NCBI RefSeq assembly: GCF_031202305.1
Contig: NZ_CP101731.1
Span: 1,550,001 to 1,614,000 of the forward strand
Length of the DNA stretch: 64,000 nucleotides
Origin: Pelagibacterium sp. 26DY04
Lineage (GTDB): Bacteria; Pseudomonadota; Alphaproteobacteria; Rhizobiales; Devosiaceae
Direction of reading: 5' to 3'
In this document: in pieces, positions 8,208-16,374 of the stretch
Numbering within the stretch: the first letter of the stretch is position 1
Layout: every line of letters starts with the position of its first letter
Notes under the pieces: model-generated
The model's input: only the letters and a program-made list of their open reading frames with translations
Told to the model about the DNA's origin: nothing
Databases searched by the model: none
Program-made: the position numbers and the translations under genes

Positions 8208-8245
8208 AAAAAAGATATGTTGGCCCGGCAGCGAACCGCCGGGCC
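8208..8245 (-). terminator. Intra-operon hairpin with U-tract (possible attenuator)
   Basis: On the minus strand, just after the binding-protein stop codon, GGCCCGGC (8238-8245) pairs with GCCGGGCC (8222-8229) around an 8-base loop, followed about 8 bases later by six T (8208-8213). The gap before the U-tract makes it a weak terminator. It could let part of the transcription stop before the last permease gene, which would explain higher binding-protein output. Confidence 0.4.
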
Positions 8246-8252
8246 GCGCGGA

Positions 8253-9248
8253 TTACTGGATCGAGGAAGGGGATTCGACGACGAGGTCGCCGGCCTCGAA
8301 ACCTTCCGGGATCACTTCATATTCGACGGCGGTATCGATCGTCGTTTGCCAGCTCTCGAGGTTGCCATAGCCCAGCTCATGAGCTTCGGTGTCCTCACTC
8401 TGCCAGAGCGTTTCCACGAAGACTTCGGAGATGATCTCGGTCACGATCTCTTCCTGCCCGGCAAAGGTCGGGGTGTACTCGGCGACCGCCATGTCCACTT
8501 CGGTCCGAACGTCGCCCTCGACGATGTGCTCGATGCCCTTGTTGAGCGCGGCGATGAAGCCGGCCACTTCGGCGCTGCTGTTCTCGAGGAAGGATTCCGA
8601 GGTCACCAGCACATTGCCCTTGGAGGGCAGGTAGTCGTCCGAGCGGATCATGCCCACATCGATGCCATCGGCCTGCAGGTTGTAGTAGCGCAGCATCGAG
8701 AACACGATGGCGTCCACCTGGTCGGACGAAAGCGCTTCCACGATGGCGCCCGTGCCCACGATCTCGACATTGACGTCGTTGATGGACAACCCTTCCTGGG
8801 CCATCATCACCTGGAGCTGGATGTAATTGGGGCTGCCATAGCTCGTCACCGCCACCGTCTTTCCGGCGAGGTCAGCCGGCGTTTCGATCCCGGATTCGGT
8901 CTTGAACAGCACCGCGCCGATGCCGTTCTGATATGTGGTGTGGATAATCTTGACGGGCAGGTCGTTGGCACGCGCGGCGATCACCGCGTCACCATTGGGG
9001 AAGCCGAACTGCACGTTGCCCACGGCAACGTTGGTCAGTATGTCGGCGGCGTTGGCATAGAGGAAATCGACGTCCAGGCCTTCTTCGGCGAAATAGCCGT
9101 AATGGTCCGCCACGAACAGCGGCAGGTAGTACGGCACGGCGGCGCCGTCGATCTGGATGGTCACCGGGGCCAGGTCCTGGGCCGAGGCGGGAGCGGCAAG
9201 GCCGAGGGCCAGAACCGAAGCTGTCGCAAGCAGAGTAAGTCGCTTCAT
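8253..9248 (-). CDS. NMT1/THI5-like ABC transporter substrate-binding protein
   Basis: A 331-residue periplasmic protein with a clear signal peptide (MKRLTLLATASVLALGLAAPASAQ) and the NMT1/THI5-like fold: LPLFVADHYGYFAEEGLDVDF early in the chain, then VGNVQFGFPNGDAVIAAR. Proteins of this family bind pyrimidine precursors of thiamine, riboflavin, sulfonates or nitrile-type compounds. The ATG at 9248 was chosen because GAAAGGA lies about 9 bases upstream. It lies directly after a phosphorylase gene, so a nucleoside or base is a reasonable guess at ligand; this is inference. No thiamine-biosynthesis gene and no recognisable TPP riboswitch is nearby. Confidence 0.85.
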   Translation of the reverse strand: MKRLTLLATASVLALGLAAPASAQDLAPVTIQIDGAAVPYYLPLFVADHYGYFAEEGLDVDFLYANAADILTNVAVGNVQFGFPNGDAVIAARANDLPVKIIHTTYQNGIGAVLFKTESGIETPADLAGKTVAVTSYGSPNYIQLQVMMAQEGLSINDVNVEIVGTGAIVEALSSDQVDAIVFSMLRYYNLQADGIDVGMIRSDDYLPSKGNVLVTSESFLENSSAEVAGFIAALNKGIEHIVEGDVRTEVDMAVAEYTPTFAGQEEIVTEIISEVFVETLWQSEDTEAHELGYGNLESWQTTIDTAVEYEVIPEGFEAGDLVVESPSSIQ

Positions 9249-9267
9249 TGTAGGCATCCTTTCAGGG

Positions 9268-10047
9268 TTAAGCAGGCGATGAAGAGGCGAGGTCCGCGAG
9301 CGCACCGGCCGCAATGGCGATGAGGTTGCGCTGGGTCTGTTCGTAGTCTTCCAGCCACCCGTCGCTGCGCCGGTGAGCATGGACGGCCAGGATTGCACCG
9401 GCTTCGACCCCGAGAGCCGCGCCGACAGCGAGGACGATTTCCGCTTCCATTTCGATCCCGTCGACGCCGAGCGCGGCAAGCGCATCGACAAGATCAGGAT
9501 TGGCGTTGCCGTCGCGGTGATCCGGGCGGCCCTGGGCGCGGTAATATCCATCGGCAGTCACCACCGACCCGGTGCGTCCAGCCAGTCCCATGCTGGAGCG
9601 CTTTCCGTCGAGCGCCGAAACGATCGCCGCCGCCGCATGAACGGGCTCACCCGCGGGCGAGTAGGGGCGGGCACAGGCGCTGTTGGCCGGGGTTTTCTCC
9701 ACCACCACGAAATCGCCAAGCGCTAGATCGTCCGAAAGCGCCCCCATGCCGCCGATGCGCACGATCCGCTTCACCCCGAGTGCCGCCAATTCCACCATGG
9801 CGATCTCGGTGGAGGCGCCGCCAATCCCGGTCGAGCAGATGCCAATCCGGTGGCCGCCGAAATATCCCACGCCCATGCGGAATTCGCGGTTCTGCCCCAC
9901 GATCTCGAAATCGGAGAGCACGCTCGCCGCCATATCCACCCGCGCCGGATCGCCCGGCAAAAGGAAGTCGGTCGGCACGATCTCGGGCCGGGGCAGGTGC
10001 ACAGGGCTGTCGCCCTTCCAGGGCCAGGTTGCCGAACGGTCGATCAT
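9268..10047 (-). CDS. Uridine phosphorylase-like nucleoside phosphorylase
   Basis: A protein of about 259 residues of the PNP/UDP family. Visible motifs are FLLPGDPARVD at the N terminus (phosphate binding), GIGGASTEIAMVEL (phosphate loop) and GIEMEAEIVLAVGAALG (the base/ribose-binding region, where uridine phosphorylases have an E-M-E segment). It would split a nucleoside with phosphate into base and ribose-1-phosphate in the cytoplasm. ATG codons at 10065, 10053 and 10047 are all in frame; 10047 gives a 4-base ATGA overlap with the permease stop and was taken. Its position inside an ABC importer operon suggests it acts on the imported compound. Confidence 0.82.
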   Translation of the reverse strand: MIDRSATWPWKGDSPVHLPRPEIVPTDFLLPGDPARVDMAASVLSDFEIVGQNREFRMGVGYFGGHRIGICSTGIGGASTEIAMVELAALGVKRIVRIGGMGALSDDLALGDFVVVEKTPANSACARPYSPAGEPVHAAAAIVSALDGKRSSMGLAGRTGSVVTADGYYRAQGRPDHRDGNANPDLVDALAALGVDGIEMEAEIVLAVGAALGVEAGAILAVHAHRRSDGWLEDYEQTQRNLIAIAAGALADLASSSPA

Positions 10048-10799
10048 CGCCATGACAGCAACCATTTTTCAGCCTGCGCCAGCACCTGATAAACCAGGAT
10101 GCCCAGCAGCGAGGTGACCAGAACCATCGCAAACAGCAGCGACGATTTATACGTCGTGCCGGCGAACACCATGAGATAGCCGAGCCCCATGCCGCCCGAG
10201 AGCCATTCGGCCAGGATCGCCCCGATCGTCGCCTGGATGGCGCCGATCTTGAGGCCTGCGAAAATCTCCGGCACAGCCGCCGGCATTTCCACCCGCCTGA
10301 GCTTCTGCCACCGGTTGAGCCGCAGGATTTCGCAAAGCTGATGCAGGTTGGGCGAGAGCGAGCGCAGCCCCAGGATCGTGCCGATCATCACCGGGAAGAA
10401 CACCAGCGATACGGTGAGGACGATCTTCGAGGTCAGCCCCAGCCCGAACCACAGGATGAACAGCGGCGCCAGCGCGATCTTGGGCGCCGTCTGGAAGAAC
10501 AGCAGATACGGCGCCACGACACGTTCGACGCGCGGCCATTTGGCGAGCACGAACCCAACGGCGAAGCCGCCCAGCGAACCGAGCGCAAATCCGGCGACGA
10601 TCACCCCCAGCGTATGGCCCAGATGCGGCCAGATCTCGCCGGTCGTGAACAGTCGCACCAGTTCGTCCCACACGGCATCGGGGCCGGGCAAAACGAAACG
10701 CGGCACGTCGAACGCGGTGACATAGCCCCACCACGCCGCAATCAGAACGATCGGGGTGATGATGAAGGAGGCGATGCGGACAAGCGGAGACTGGGTCAT
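10044..10799 (-). CDS. ABC transporter permease (SsuC/ThiX-like), first of two
   Basis: A 251-residue membrane protein with about six transmembrane segments, the AYLLFFQTAPKIALAPLFILW-type core and an EAA loop (CEILRLNRWQKLRRVEMPAAVP). It closely parallels the 254-residue permease at 7387-8151. It overlaps the ATPase stop and the phosphorylase start by four bases each, so these three genes are translationally coupled. Together with the ATPase, binding protein and second permease it makes a complete importer for a small, probably heterocyclic substrate. Confidence 0.88.
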   Translation of the reverse strand: MTQSPLVRIASFIITPIVLIAAWWGYVTAFDVPRFVLPGPDAVWDELVRLFTTGEIWPHLGHTLGVIVAGFALGSLGGFAVGFVLAKWPRVERVVAPYLLFFQTAPKIALAPLFILWFGLGLTSKIVLTVSLVFFPVMIGTILGLRSLSPNLHQLCEILRLNRWQKLRRVEMPAAVPEIFAGLKIGAIQATIGAILAEWLSGGMGLGYLMVFAGTTYKSSLLFAMVLVTSLLGILVYQVLAQAEKWLLSWR

Positions 10800-11545
10800 T
10801 TCAGCTCCTTGCGCAGCACCGAAAGCCAGTTGTGGAAGCCGGGCAAATCCTTGGTCGCTTCGCTGCGCGGCTTGGGCAGGTCGACCGTATGGATCGTCCG
10901 CACCCGCCCCGGCCGCGCCGACATCACCGCCACGCGATCCGAAAGGTACGCGGCTTCTTCGATCGAGTGCGTCACGAACACGATCGTCGCGCCCACTTCC
11001 CGGCGGATGCGCAGCAATTCATCGTTCATCCGGTCACGGGTGAGAAGGTCCAGCGCGCCGAAGGGCTCATCCATCAGCACGATCTTGGGCCGATAGACCA
11101 GCGCCCGAGCGATCGCGGCGCGCTGGCGCATGCCGCCCGAGAGCTCTTTGGGCAGGGCCTTGGCGAAATCCTTGAGTCCGACAAGTTCGAGCATCTGCCG
11201 CGCCTTCTCGTCACTTTCCTTGCGCGGCTCGCCGAAGGTGTCGAGCGGGAAGCGGACATTGTCCAGAATGTTGAGCCAGGGCAGCAGCACGGCTTCCTGG
11301 AACACGAAACCGATATCCGATCCCTTGGCGGGTGCGCCTGATTGCCATTCCAGTGTTCCCGCGCTCGGCGTGATCAATCCGGCGAGAATACGCAGCAGGG
11401 TGGACTTGCCGCAGCCCGATGGGCCGATAAGGCTCAGAAACTCGCCTTCCTCGATTTCGAAGGTCGTGGGGGCGAGGGCTTGGACGGATTGACCGCCACG
11501 CGACTGAAAGGTCTTGGCGACGTCGGTGGCTTGAAGCAGTTTCAA
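10796..11545 (-). CDS. ABC transporter ATP-binding protein (SsuB/ThiZ-like)
   Basis: About 249 residues with Walker A GPSGCGKST, signature LSGGMRQRAAIARAL and Walker B IVLMDEPFGALD, followed by the H-loop VTHS. It is of the nitrate/sulfonate/THI5 importer class. The start is uncertain: no ATG is near; a TTG at 11545 is preceded by GGGAG at 8 bases and is preferred over a TTG at 11560. It is the first gene of the leftward importer operon. The dyad at 11593-11610 lies about 50 bases upstream and is the likely control site. Confidence 0.85.
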   Translation of the reverse strand: MKLLQATDVAKTFQSRGGQSVQALAPTTFEIEEGEFLSLIGPSGCGKSTLLRILAGLITPSAGTLEWQSGAPAKGSDIGFVFQEAVLLPWLNILDNVRFPLDTFGEPRKESDEKARQMLELVGLKDFAKALPKELSGGMRQRAAIARALVYRPKIVLMDEPFGALDLLTRDRMNDELLRIRREVGATIVFVTHSIEEAAYLSDRVAVMSARPGRVRTIHTVDLPKPRSEATKDLPGFHNWLSVLRKELK

Positions 11546-11592
11546 CGCAGGCACTCCCAAGTGCGTATCAATTTTAAGACCGGTGGCCGTTT

Positions 11593-11610
11593 TGTCTAAT
11601 TAGTGAGACA
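11593..11610. promoter_or_regulatory. Predicted operator upstream of the ABC importer operon
   Basis: The dyad TGTCTAATTAGTGAGACA has 7-base half sites separated by four bases, with one mismatch. It matches the perfect dyad at 20553-20570 at 13 of the 14 half-site positions. It is placed 50-65 bases before the ATPase start, where an operator would be expected. Binding by the XRE regulator encoded at 20606-21499 is inferred. Confidence 0.5.
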
Positions 11611-11732
11611 GCAGGAAATCGCCGGCGTCAAGAGTGGCTGCAAATTTTTGCCCAACGTGCCGGCATCGTCTTGCGATTGGCGTTAAAATAGGCAATCTCC
11701 CGACGCGCAGATGCGCAGGCAACCGAGGTGAA

Positions 11733-12377
11733 ATGCGGATGAACACGCTTAGCGGCTGTGGCTTCGTAGCGATATGGAACGATGTGTCGCGGGGCACGGA
11801 AGAAGATTTCAAGGACTGGCACGCTCACGAGCACATGCCCGAACGGCTGGCCATCCCCGGCTTTTTGCGGGGCACGCGCTGGGGTAGCGCGCAGGCACGG
11901 CCGCGCTATTTCACGCTCTACACATTGAGCGGGCCCGAGATAGCGCGCTCATCGCCTTACCTTGATCGCCTCAACGCTCCCACGCCATGGACACGGCGTG
12001 TCATGAATACGTTTCGCGATAATTCCCGTTGCGTCGGCGATTTCGTTGCCAGTTTGGGAGAACTGCCGGGCAGGGAGGTCATCGTCTGCCGGCTGCACGG
12101 CCCGGTAACTGACGGATCGCTTTTCGACAAGATCATGACTGTCGAAGGTGTCTCCGGCTGTCATGTCGGCTTGTCTGATGCCGCAACGTCCGCATTGCCG
12201 ACCGTCGAGCGACAGGGCAGGGAGGTGCTGGAGCCTCAAGGTTTGGTCATCATCTCCCTATTGCCCGGCTTCGACAAAGGTGCCGCAGTCACTGCTCTGT
12301 TGCCTTCAGAAGCGGCAGTCGTGCTAGCTACCATGTCGGTCGAACTCGACATGAAGGCGGCTCAGGATACTGTCTAA
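11733..12377 (+). CDS. Unrecognised protein with ferredoxin-like (alpha/beta barrel-type) N terminus
   Basis: A 214-residue protein starting at an ATG preceded by GAGGTGAA. The N-terminal part contains FKDWHAHEHMPERLAIPGFLRGTRW, a pattern seen in small dimeric alpha/beta-barrel proteins (EthD- or DUF-type) that act on small hydrophobic molecules. A second half (REVIVCRLHGPVTDGSLF onwards) may be a repeat of the same fold. No signal peptide or membrane segment is present. It is divergent from the ABC operon, so the 11593-11610 dyad lies between them, and it precedes the TRAP genes on the same strand. I do not recognise a specific function; an enzyme or chaperone for the imported compound is possible. 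Confidence 0.6.
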   Translation: MRMNTLSGCGFVAIWNDVSRGTEEDFKDWHAHEHMPERLAIPGFLRGTRWGSAQARPRYFTLYTLSGPEIARSSPYLDRLNAPTPWTRRVMNTFRDNSRCVGDFVASLGELPGREVIVCRLHGPVTDGSLFDKIMTVEGVSGCHVGLSDAATSALPTVERQGREVLEPQGLVIISLLPGFDKGAAVTALLPSEAAVVLATMSVELDMKAAQDTV

Positions 12378-12453
12378 ATTTTTGGAGATGTTGATGAAAC
12401 GGTCGCAGGTAAGAGGACTTAAGGTGTCGGAGCGACATTTTTCGGCGCGTTGC

Positions 12454-12483
12454 ACAAGCTTTGCGCACATTATGCAAGCTTGT
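12454..12483. repeat. Inverted repeat upstream of the TRAP operon
   Basis: ACAAGCTT (12454-12461) is exactly mirrored by AAGCTTGT (12476-12483) across 14 bases. The right arm runs into the TGTCT half site of the adjacent operator-like dyad. It is probably part of the regulatory region of dctPQM. Confidence 0.35.
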
Positions 12484-12532
12484 CTACTTTTTGAGAATTG
12501 ATCTTGACAGCGATTGTGACGCAAGTGTCTTG
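12481..12532 (+). promoter_or_regulatory. Operator-like dyad and candidate promoter for the TRAP genes
   Basis: TGTCTACTTTTTGAGAAT (12481-12498) keeps the TGTCT and TGAGA cores and the T-rich spacer of the 20553 dyad, with outer mismatches. A good -35 hexamer TTGACA follows at 12504-12509. A -10 element would fall around 12527-12532, where only a weak match is seen. The arrangement puts the dyad directly upstream of the -35 element. Confidence 0.35.
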
Positions 12533-12571
12533 TAGCTTCACCATCACTCTGGCGTTCAAAAGGGGAACATC

Positions 12572-13588
12572 ATGAATCGCCGTGTCCTGCTTGCTTCGGC
12601 AGCAATCTGTGCAGTGCTCGCCGGGGCACTTCCCGCCTCTGCCCAGGAATTCGTCGCCCGCATCGGTCACCTTGAATCCGATCAGCAGCCGCGCCACCAA
12701 GGCCTCGAAATGGTTGCCGAGCTCGTCTCCGAGCGCACCGATGGCGCCGTCGAGTTCCAGCTTTTCCCGGCCGGCCAGCTCGGCCAGGCCCGCGAAATGA
12801 ACGAAGGCACCCAGCTTGGCCTCTTGGAAGGCACCGTGTCGCCTGCCGCCTTCCTCGCCGGCTTCAACCCCGCCGTTTCGATCCTCGACGTGCCCTTCCT
12901 CTATCCTGCCGATCGCGAGCAGGCCAACGCGTTGCGCACCGGACCTTTTGGCCAGGCTGTCCTCGATAGCTTCGCGCCGCTAGGTCTCAAGGCCATTGCC
13001 ATCTGGCCGAACGGGCGCAAGTCAATCACCTCGAACGAGGACATCGCCGCGCTCGAGAACTTTGCCGGCCAGAGCTTCCGCGTCATGGATTCCCAGGTGC
13101 TGATCGAGCAGTTCAATGCCGTTGGCGCTTCTGCCATCGCGCTGCCTTTCGGCGAGCTCTATACCGCCCTCCAGACCGGTGTGGTCGACGGGCAGGAAAA
13201 CGCCCTCGATACCATCGCCACCATGAAGTATCAGGAAGTACAGGATTACCTCCTGATCTCCGAGCACGGCGCCAATGAAGACATCGTGATGTTCAACCAG
13301 GGCTGGTGGGATTCGCTTCCTGCCGAGTACCAGACCGTGATCGTCGAAGCTTTCGAAGAAGTCCGTCCGGAAGTGGAAGCCCTCAAGGAAGCCGCGCAGG
13401 AAACTGCCCTCGCAGCCATCCGCGAGAGCGACATCACCATTTACGAGCTCGACGACGCCCAGCGCGCCGCGTTCCGCGAAACCATGTACGGCCCGGCCCG
13501 TGACGCCTATCTTGCCGGTGCTGGTGATGCCGGTCAGGGGATCGTCGATACCTACGAAGCCGAATACGCTGCCGTCGTCGGCGAGTAA
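12572..13588 (+). CDS. TRAP transporter solute-binding protein DctP family
   Basis: A 338-residue periplasmic protein with a signal peptide ending ALPASAQ, followed by the DctP fold. The family's conserved arginine that clamps a substrate carboxylate is in NFAGQSFRVMDS (near residue 175), and the LQTGVVDGQENALD motif follows. This family binds carboxylic or sulfonic acids. AGGGG stands just before the ATG. It is the first gene of a dctPQM set reading toward pyrE. Given the neighbouring genes for orotate, dihydroorotate and carbamoyl-aspartate conversion, an orotate-like acid is a plausible ligand, but sequence alone does not identify it. Confidence 0.88.
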   Translation: MNRRVLLASAAICAVLAGALPASAQEFVARIGHLESDQQPRHQGLEMVAELVSERTDGAVEFQLFPAGQLGQAREMNEGTQLGLLEGTVSPAAFLAGFNPAVSILDVPFLYPADREQANALRTGPFGQAVLDSFAPLGLKAIAIWPNGRKSITSNEDIAALENFAGQSFRVMDSQVLIEQFNAVGASAIALPFGELYTALQTGVVDGQENALDTIATMKYQEVQDYLLISEHGANEDIVMFNQGWWDSLPAEYQTVIVEAFEEVRPEVEALKEAAQETALAAIRESDITIYELDDAQRAAFRETMYGPARDAYLAGAGDAGQGIVDTYEAEYAAVVGE

Positions 13589-13621
13589 TCGCCTGTTGCC
13601 AATGCGGATGCGCTGAAACAA

Positions 13622-13647
13622 GCGCCCCGCAAGTTTCGAACGGGCGC
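13622..13647 (+). terminator. Hairpin between dctP and dctQ
   Basis: GCGCCC (13622-13627) pairs with GGGCGC (13642-13647) across a 14-base loop in the 111-base gap after the binding-protein gene. No T-tract follows, so it is more likely an mRNA-stabilising or attenuating hairpin than a full terminator. Such hairpins often accompany binding-protein genes expressed above their membrane partners. Confidence 0.3.
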
Positions 13648-13699
13648 CGAGTTGGATACAGCTTGGCGCCTCTTCTTGTTAAATAGGGGTGCCAATCAG

Positions 13700-14221
13700 A
13701 TGAACCCGAAAGATGCAGTTGCAAGAGCGCTGGGCGCCCTTGCTTCGTTCGAGCGCATAGCGCTCGCCTTGTTGATGCTGACCATGGTGATCATCACCGT
13801 CGGTGGCGTTCTGGTGCGCGAAATCGTGCCCGCCTATTCGCGCAACGTCGCCTGGGTCGATGAGGGCGCTCGCTACATGATGGTCTGGCTGGTGTTCCTC
13901 TCGCTTGGCCTCGCGCTACAGGAAGGCCGGCAGATCGCCATGACCAGCTTCCTCGAGCGCATGAGCCCCACGGTCCGGCTTTGGCTTGGACGGGTCATCG
14001 ATCTGACTGGCCTCGTCCTCTCGCTCTATATCGCCTGGGTCGGGCTGGAAATGGCTCAGAACGTGGCCCGAACAGGCCAGTTCAGCCCCACTCTGAGGAT
14101 TCCCGCCTCCATTCTTTACTACGCGCTCCCCGCCGGCTTCCTGCTCCTGGCGCTGCGCTACGCCTTGAGCCTGTTCGGCCTTTTTGACCGCTGGTCGCAA
14201 CCCTCTGGAGCCGCGCACTGA
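13700..14221 (+). CDS. TRAP transporter small permease DctQ family
   Basis: A 173-residue protein with four hydrophobic segments, typical of DctQ: the first near residues 18-40, the second around MMVWLVFLSLGLALQ, and two more toward the C terminus. The ATG at 13700 is preceded by AGGGG about ten bases away; a longer frame starting at 13652 would put a non-membrane tail on it. The last base of the TGA stop is the A of the dctM ATG, so the two are coupled. DctQ forms the membrane complex with DctM. Confidence 0.85.
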   Translation: MNPKDAVARALGALASFERIALALLMLTMVIITVGGVLVREIVPAYSRNVAWVDEGARYMMVWLVFLSLGLALQEGRQIAMTSFLERMSPTVRLWLGRVIDLTGLVLSLYIAWVGLEMAQNVARTGQFSPTLRIPASILYYALPAGFLLLALRYALSLFGLFDRWSQPSGAAH

Positions 14222-15504
14222 TGTTGATCGCCGCTATCGTTATCGGCGCCATGGCGCTGCTTTTCCTCGGCTTTGAGATGCTCATCGTTCTCGGCTTGCC
14301 GGGGATTCTCACCAAGGAATTCTTCTATTCAACGATGCCCGACCTCATCTACGGTCAGCGCATCGTCGGCGGCATCAATCATTCGACGCTGCTCGCCATC
14401 CCCTTCTTCATCTTCGCCGCCGAGATCATGTCCAAGGGCTCCATCGCCCGGCACCTCACCAACCTGGTCGGCGCCTTTCTCGGCCATCGCCGTGGCGGCA
14501 TGGGCCTGACCACAGTCGCGACCGCCGCAGCTTTCGGCTCGGTTTCCGGTTCCGCGCCCGCTACCGTGGCCGCGTTGGGCGGCATCGTTTATCCCGAACT
14601 CAAGCGCCAGGGCTATTCCGACAAATTCTCCCTGGGCCTCATCGTTTCCTCCTCGGAGGTTGCGCTGCTGATCCCACCCTCGATCACGCTGATCATCTAT
14701 GCCTGGCTTACCGGCACCTCGGTGGCCTCGCTCTTTGCCGCCGGCCTTGTCGTTGGTGTTTTCCTCTCGCTGGTCTTTTGTGCCTATGTGCTGATCTACG
14801 CCTATCGCAACGGGTTGACCGGCGATGCTCCGCTGCCCTGGAGCGAACGCATGAAGGTGATCGGCCGCAGCATCTGGGCCATCGGTCTGCCGGTGGTGAT
14901 GCTGGGCGGTATCTATTCTGGCCTCTTCACCCCCACCGAGGCCGCAGCCGTCAGCGTCGCCTACGCCCTGCTTGTCGAAGTGGTCATCTACCGCCATATG
15001 GGCTTTAAGGACGTGATCAATGTCGCGACCGGCGCCGCGGTGACCACGGGCACCATATTCGTGCTCCTCGCCATGGGCTCGATCGTTGCCTACTTCATCA
15101 CCCTGGCCCAGCTTCCCGCCATGGTCATCGATTTCCTCGAGATGATCGATGCCAACTGGATCGTGTTCCTGCTGATCGTGAACGTCTTGTTCCTCGTCGC
15201 AGGCATGTTCATCGATCCCAACTCGACGATGTTGATCCTGGTCCCCGCTCTCTTTCCGGTGGCGCAGAGCTTCGGAATCGATCCGATTCACTTTGGCATC
15301 ATCGTATGCCTCAACACATGCATCGGCATGATAACACCACCCTTTGGACTCGACATATTTGTCGCCTCCTCGACCCTCGGGGAGTCGGTCACCAAGATCA
15401 TCTCGGGCATCATGCCGTTCATCATCGTGAACCTTCTGGCCCTGCTGGTCATCAGCTATCTGCCTGATATCTCTATGTTCCTCCCGCGCCTCCTGGCGCC
15501 CTAA
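14221..15504 (+). CDS. TRAP transporter large permease DctM family
   Basis: A 427-residue polytopic protein with the DctM transport domain (PFFIFAAEIMSKGSIARHLTNL, TVATAAAFGSVSGSAPATVAALG, GGIYSGLFTPTEAAAVSVAYAL). It forms the sodium-driven pathway that takes up the acid delivered by the binding protein. It starts within the dctQ stop codon and is followed by a strong rho-independent terminator, which closes the TRAP unit. Confidence 0.92.
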   Translation: MLIAAIVIGAMALLFLGFEMLIVLGLPGILTKEFFYSTMPDLIYGQRIVGGINHSTLLAIPFFIFAAEIMSKGSIARHLTNLVGAFLGHRRGGMGLTTVATAAAFGSVSGSAPATVAALGGIVYPELKRQGYSDKFSLGLIVSSSEVALLIPPSITLIIYAWLTGTSVASLFAAGLVVGVFLSLVFCAYVLIYAYRNGLTGDAPLPWSERMKVIGRSIWAIGLPVVMLGGIYSGLFTPTEAAAVSVAYALLVEVVIYRHMGFKDVINVATGAAVTTGTIFVLLAMGSIVAYFITLAQLPAMVIDFLEMIDANWIVFLLIVNVLFLVAGMFIDPNSTMLILVPALFPVAQSFGIDPIHFGIIVCLNTCIGMITPPFGLDIFVASSTLGESVTKIISGIMPFIIVNLLALLVISYLPDISMFLPRLLAP

Positions 15505-15510
15505 AGAAAT

Positions 15511-15535
15511 GGGCCGCCCACTGGGCGGCCCTTTT
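15511..15535 (+). terminator. Rho-independent terminator after dctM
   Basis: GGGCCGCCC (15511-15519) pairs perfectly with GGGCGGCCC (15523-15531) around a 3-base loop and is followed by TTTT. It lies between convergent dctM and pyrE stops. An A-rich flank (TAAAGAAAT) on the other side may let it work in both directions. Confidence 0.85.
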
Positions 15536-15555
15536 CATTTGAAGCTTTGAAGCGC

Positions 15556-16266
15556 TCAGCCCTTGCTGGCCGGCGCAAACTCCGAAATCCCCCCATGCGC
15601 CGCCGACCACGTCGCCGGATCGTTGAGGAAGCTCTCCACCTCATTGAGCGTATTGGCGTCGAAATGCCCGGATTCCTTGGCTGCATCGAGCACGTCCCAC
15701 CAGGTGGCAAGGTAATGCAGCTCGATCCCCAGCTCCTTCATCAGGTCACGGCTCTTGGGGAAAATGTCGTAAAAGAACACCACAAAGCAATGATCGACCT
15801 TTGCGCCGGCCGTGCGCAGCGCATCGGCGAACATCACCTTCGAGCGCCCGTCGGTTGCAAGGTCCTCCACCAGCAGCGTGCGCGCGCCGGTCACCACTTC
15901 ACCCTCGATCTGAGCATTGCGGCCGAACCCCTTGGCCTTTTTGCGCACATATTGCATGGGCAGCATCAGATTGTCGGCGATCCAGGCTGCGAAGGGAATG
16001 CCCGCCGTCTCGCCACCGGTCACCACGTCGATCGACTCGTACCCAATCTCGGTAGCGATGGTATGCGCGGCCAGATCCATCAGTTTCGAGCGCAGGCGCG
16101 GGTAGGAGATGAGCTTGCGGCAGTCGACATAAACTGGGCTGGCCCAGCCGGACGTAAAGACGAAGGGATGCTCGGCGTTGAAATGGATGGCGTTGATTTC
16201 GAGCATCATCCGGGCGGTTTGCCGGGCGATGGCTTTCTTGTCGTCGCTGAGGCGCAATGTGCTCAT
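15556..16266 (-). CDS. pyrE: Orotate phosphoribosyltransferase
   Basis: A 236-residue protein with the type-I phosphoribosyltransferase PRPP motif [14 protein letters not shown] near residue 130 and an OPRTase N terminus ([22 protein letters not shown]). It converts orotate and PRPP to OMP in the cytoplasm. It lies at the end of a leftward series: regulator, pyrK-like, pyrD, amidohydrolase, pyrC, pyrE. pyrE-pyrC adjacency is common in Rhizobiales and is compatible with ordinary biosynthesis; in this setting it could also salvage imported orotate. Confidence 0.92.
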   Translation of the reverse strand: MSTLRLSDDKKAIARQTARMMLEINAIHFNAEHPFVFTSGWASPVYVDCRKLISYPRLRSKLMDLAAHTIATEIGYESIDVVTGGETAGIPFAAWIADNLMLPMQYVRKKAKGFGRNAQIEGEVVTGARTLLVEDLATDGRSKVMFADALRTAGAKVDHCFVVFFYDIFPKSRDLMKELGIELHYLATWWDVLDAAKESGHFDANTLNEVESFLNDPATWSAAHGGISEFAPASKG

Positions 16267-16374
16267 GCTATGAGGGTCCCTTCATCTTGTCCTTTGTGCG
16301 GTCGCGCAAAATCGCGGCCGCCAGACGGAAGGTCCAGCGCCGCCACGGCGGTTAAATTGAGTGCAACCGGTTCG

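Noticed and set aside
8152..11732. Thiamine pyrophosphate riboswitch controlling the THI5-like importer
   Set aside because: The leader regions lack the paired conserved segments of a TPP riboswitch; an operator-like dyad is found instead.
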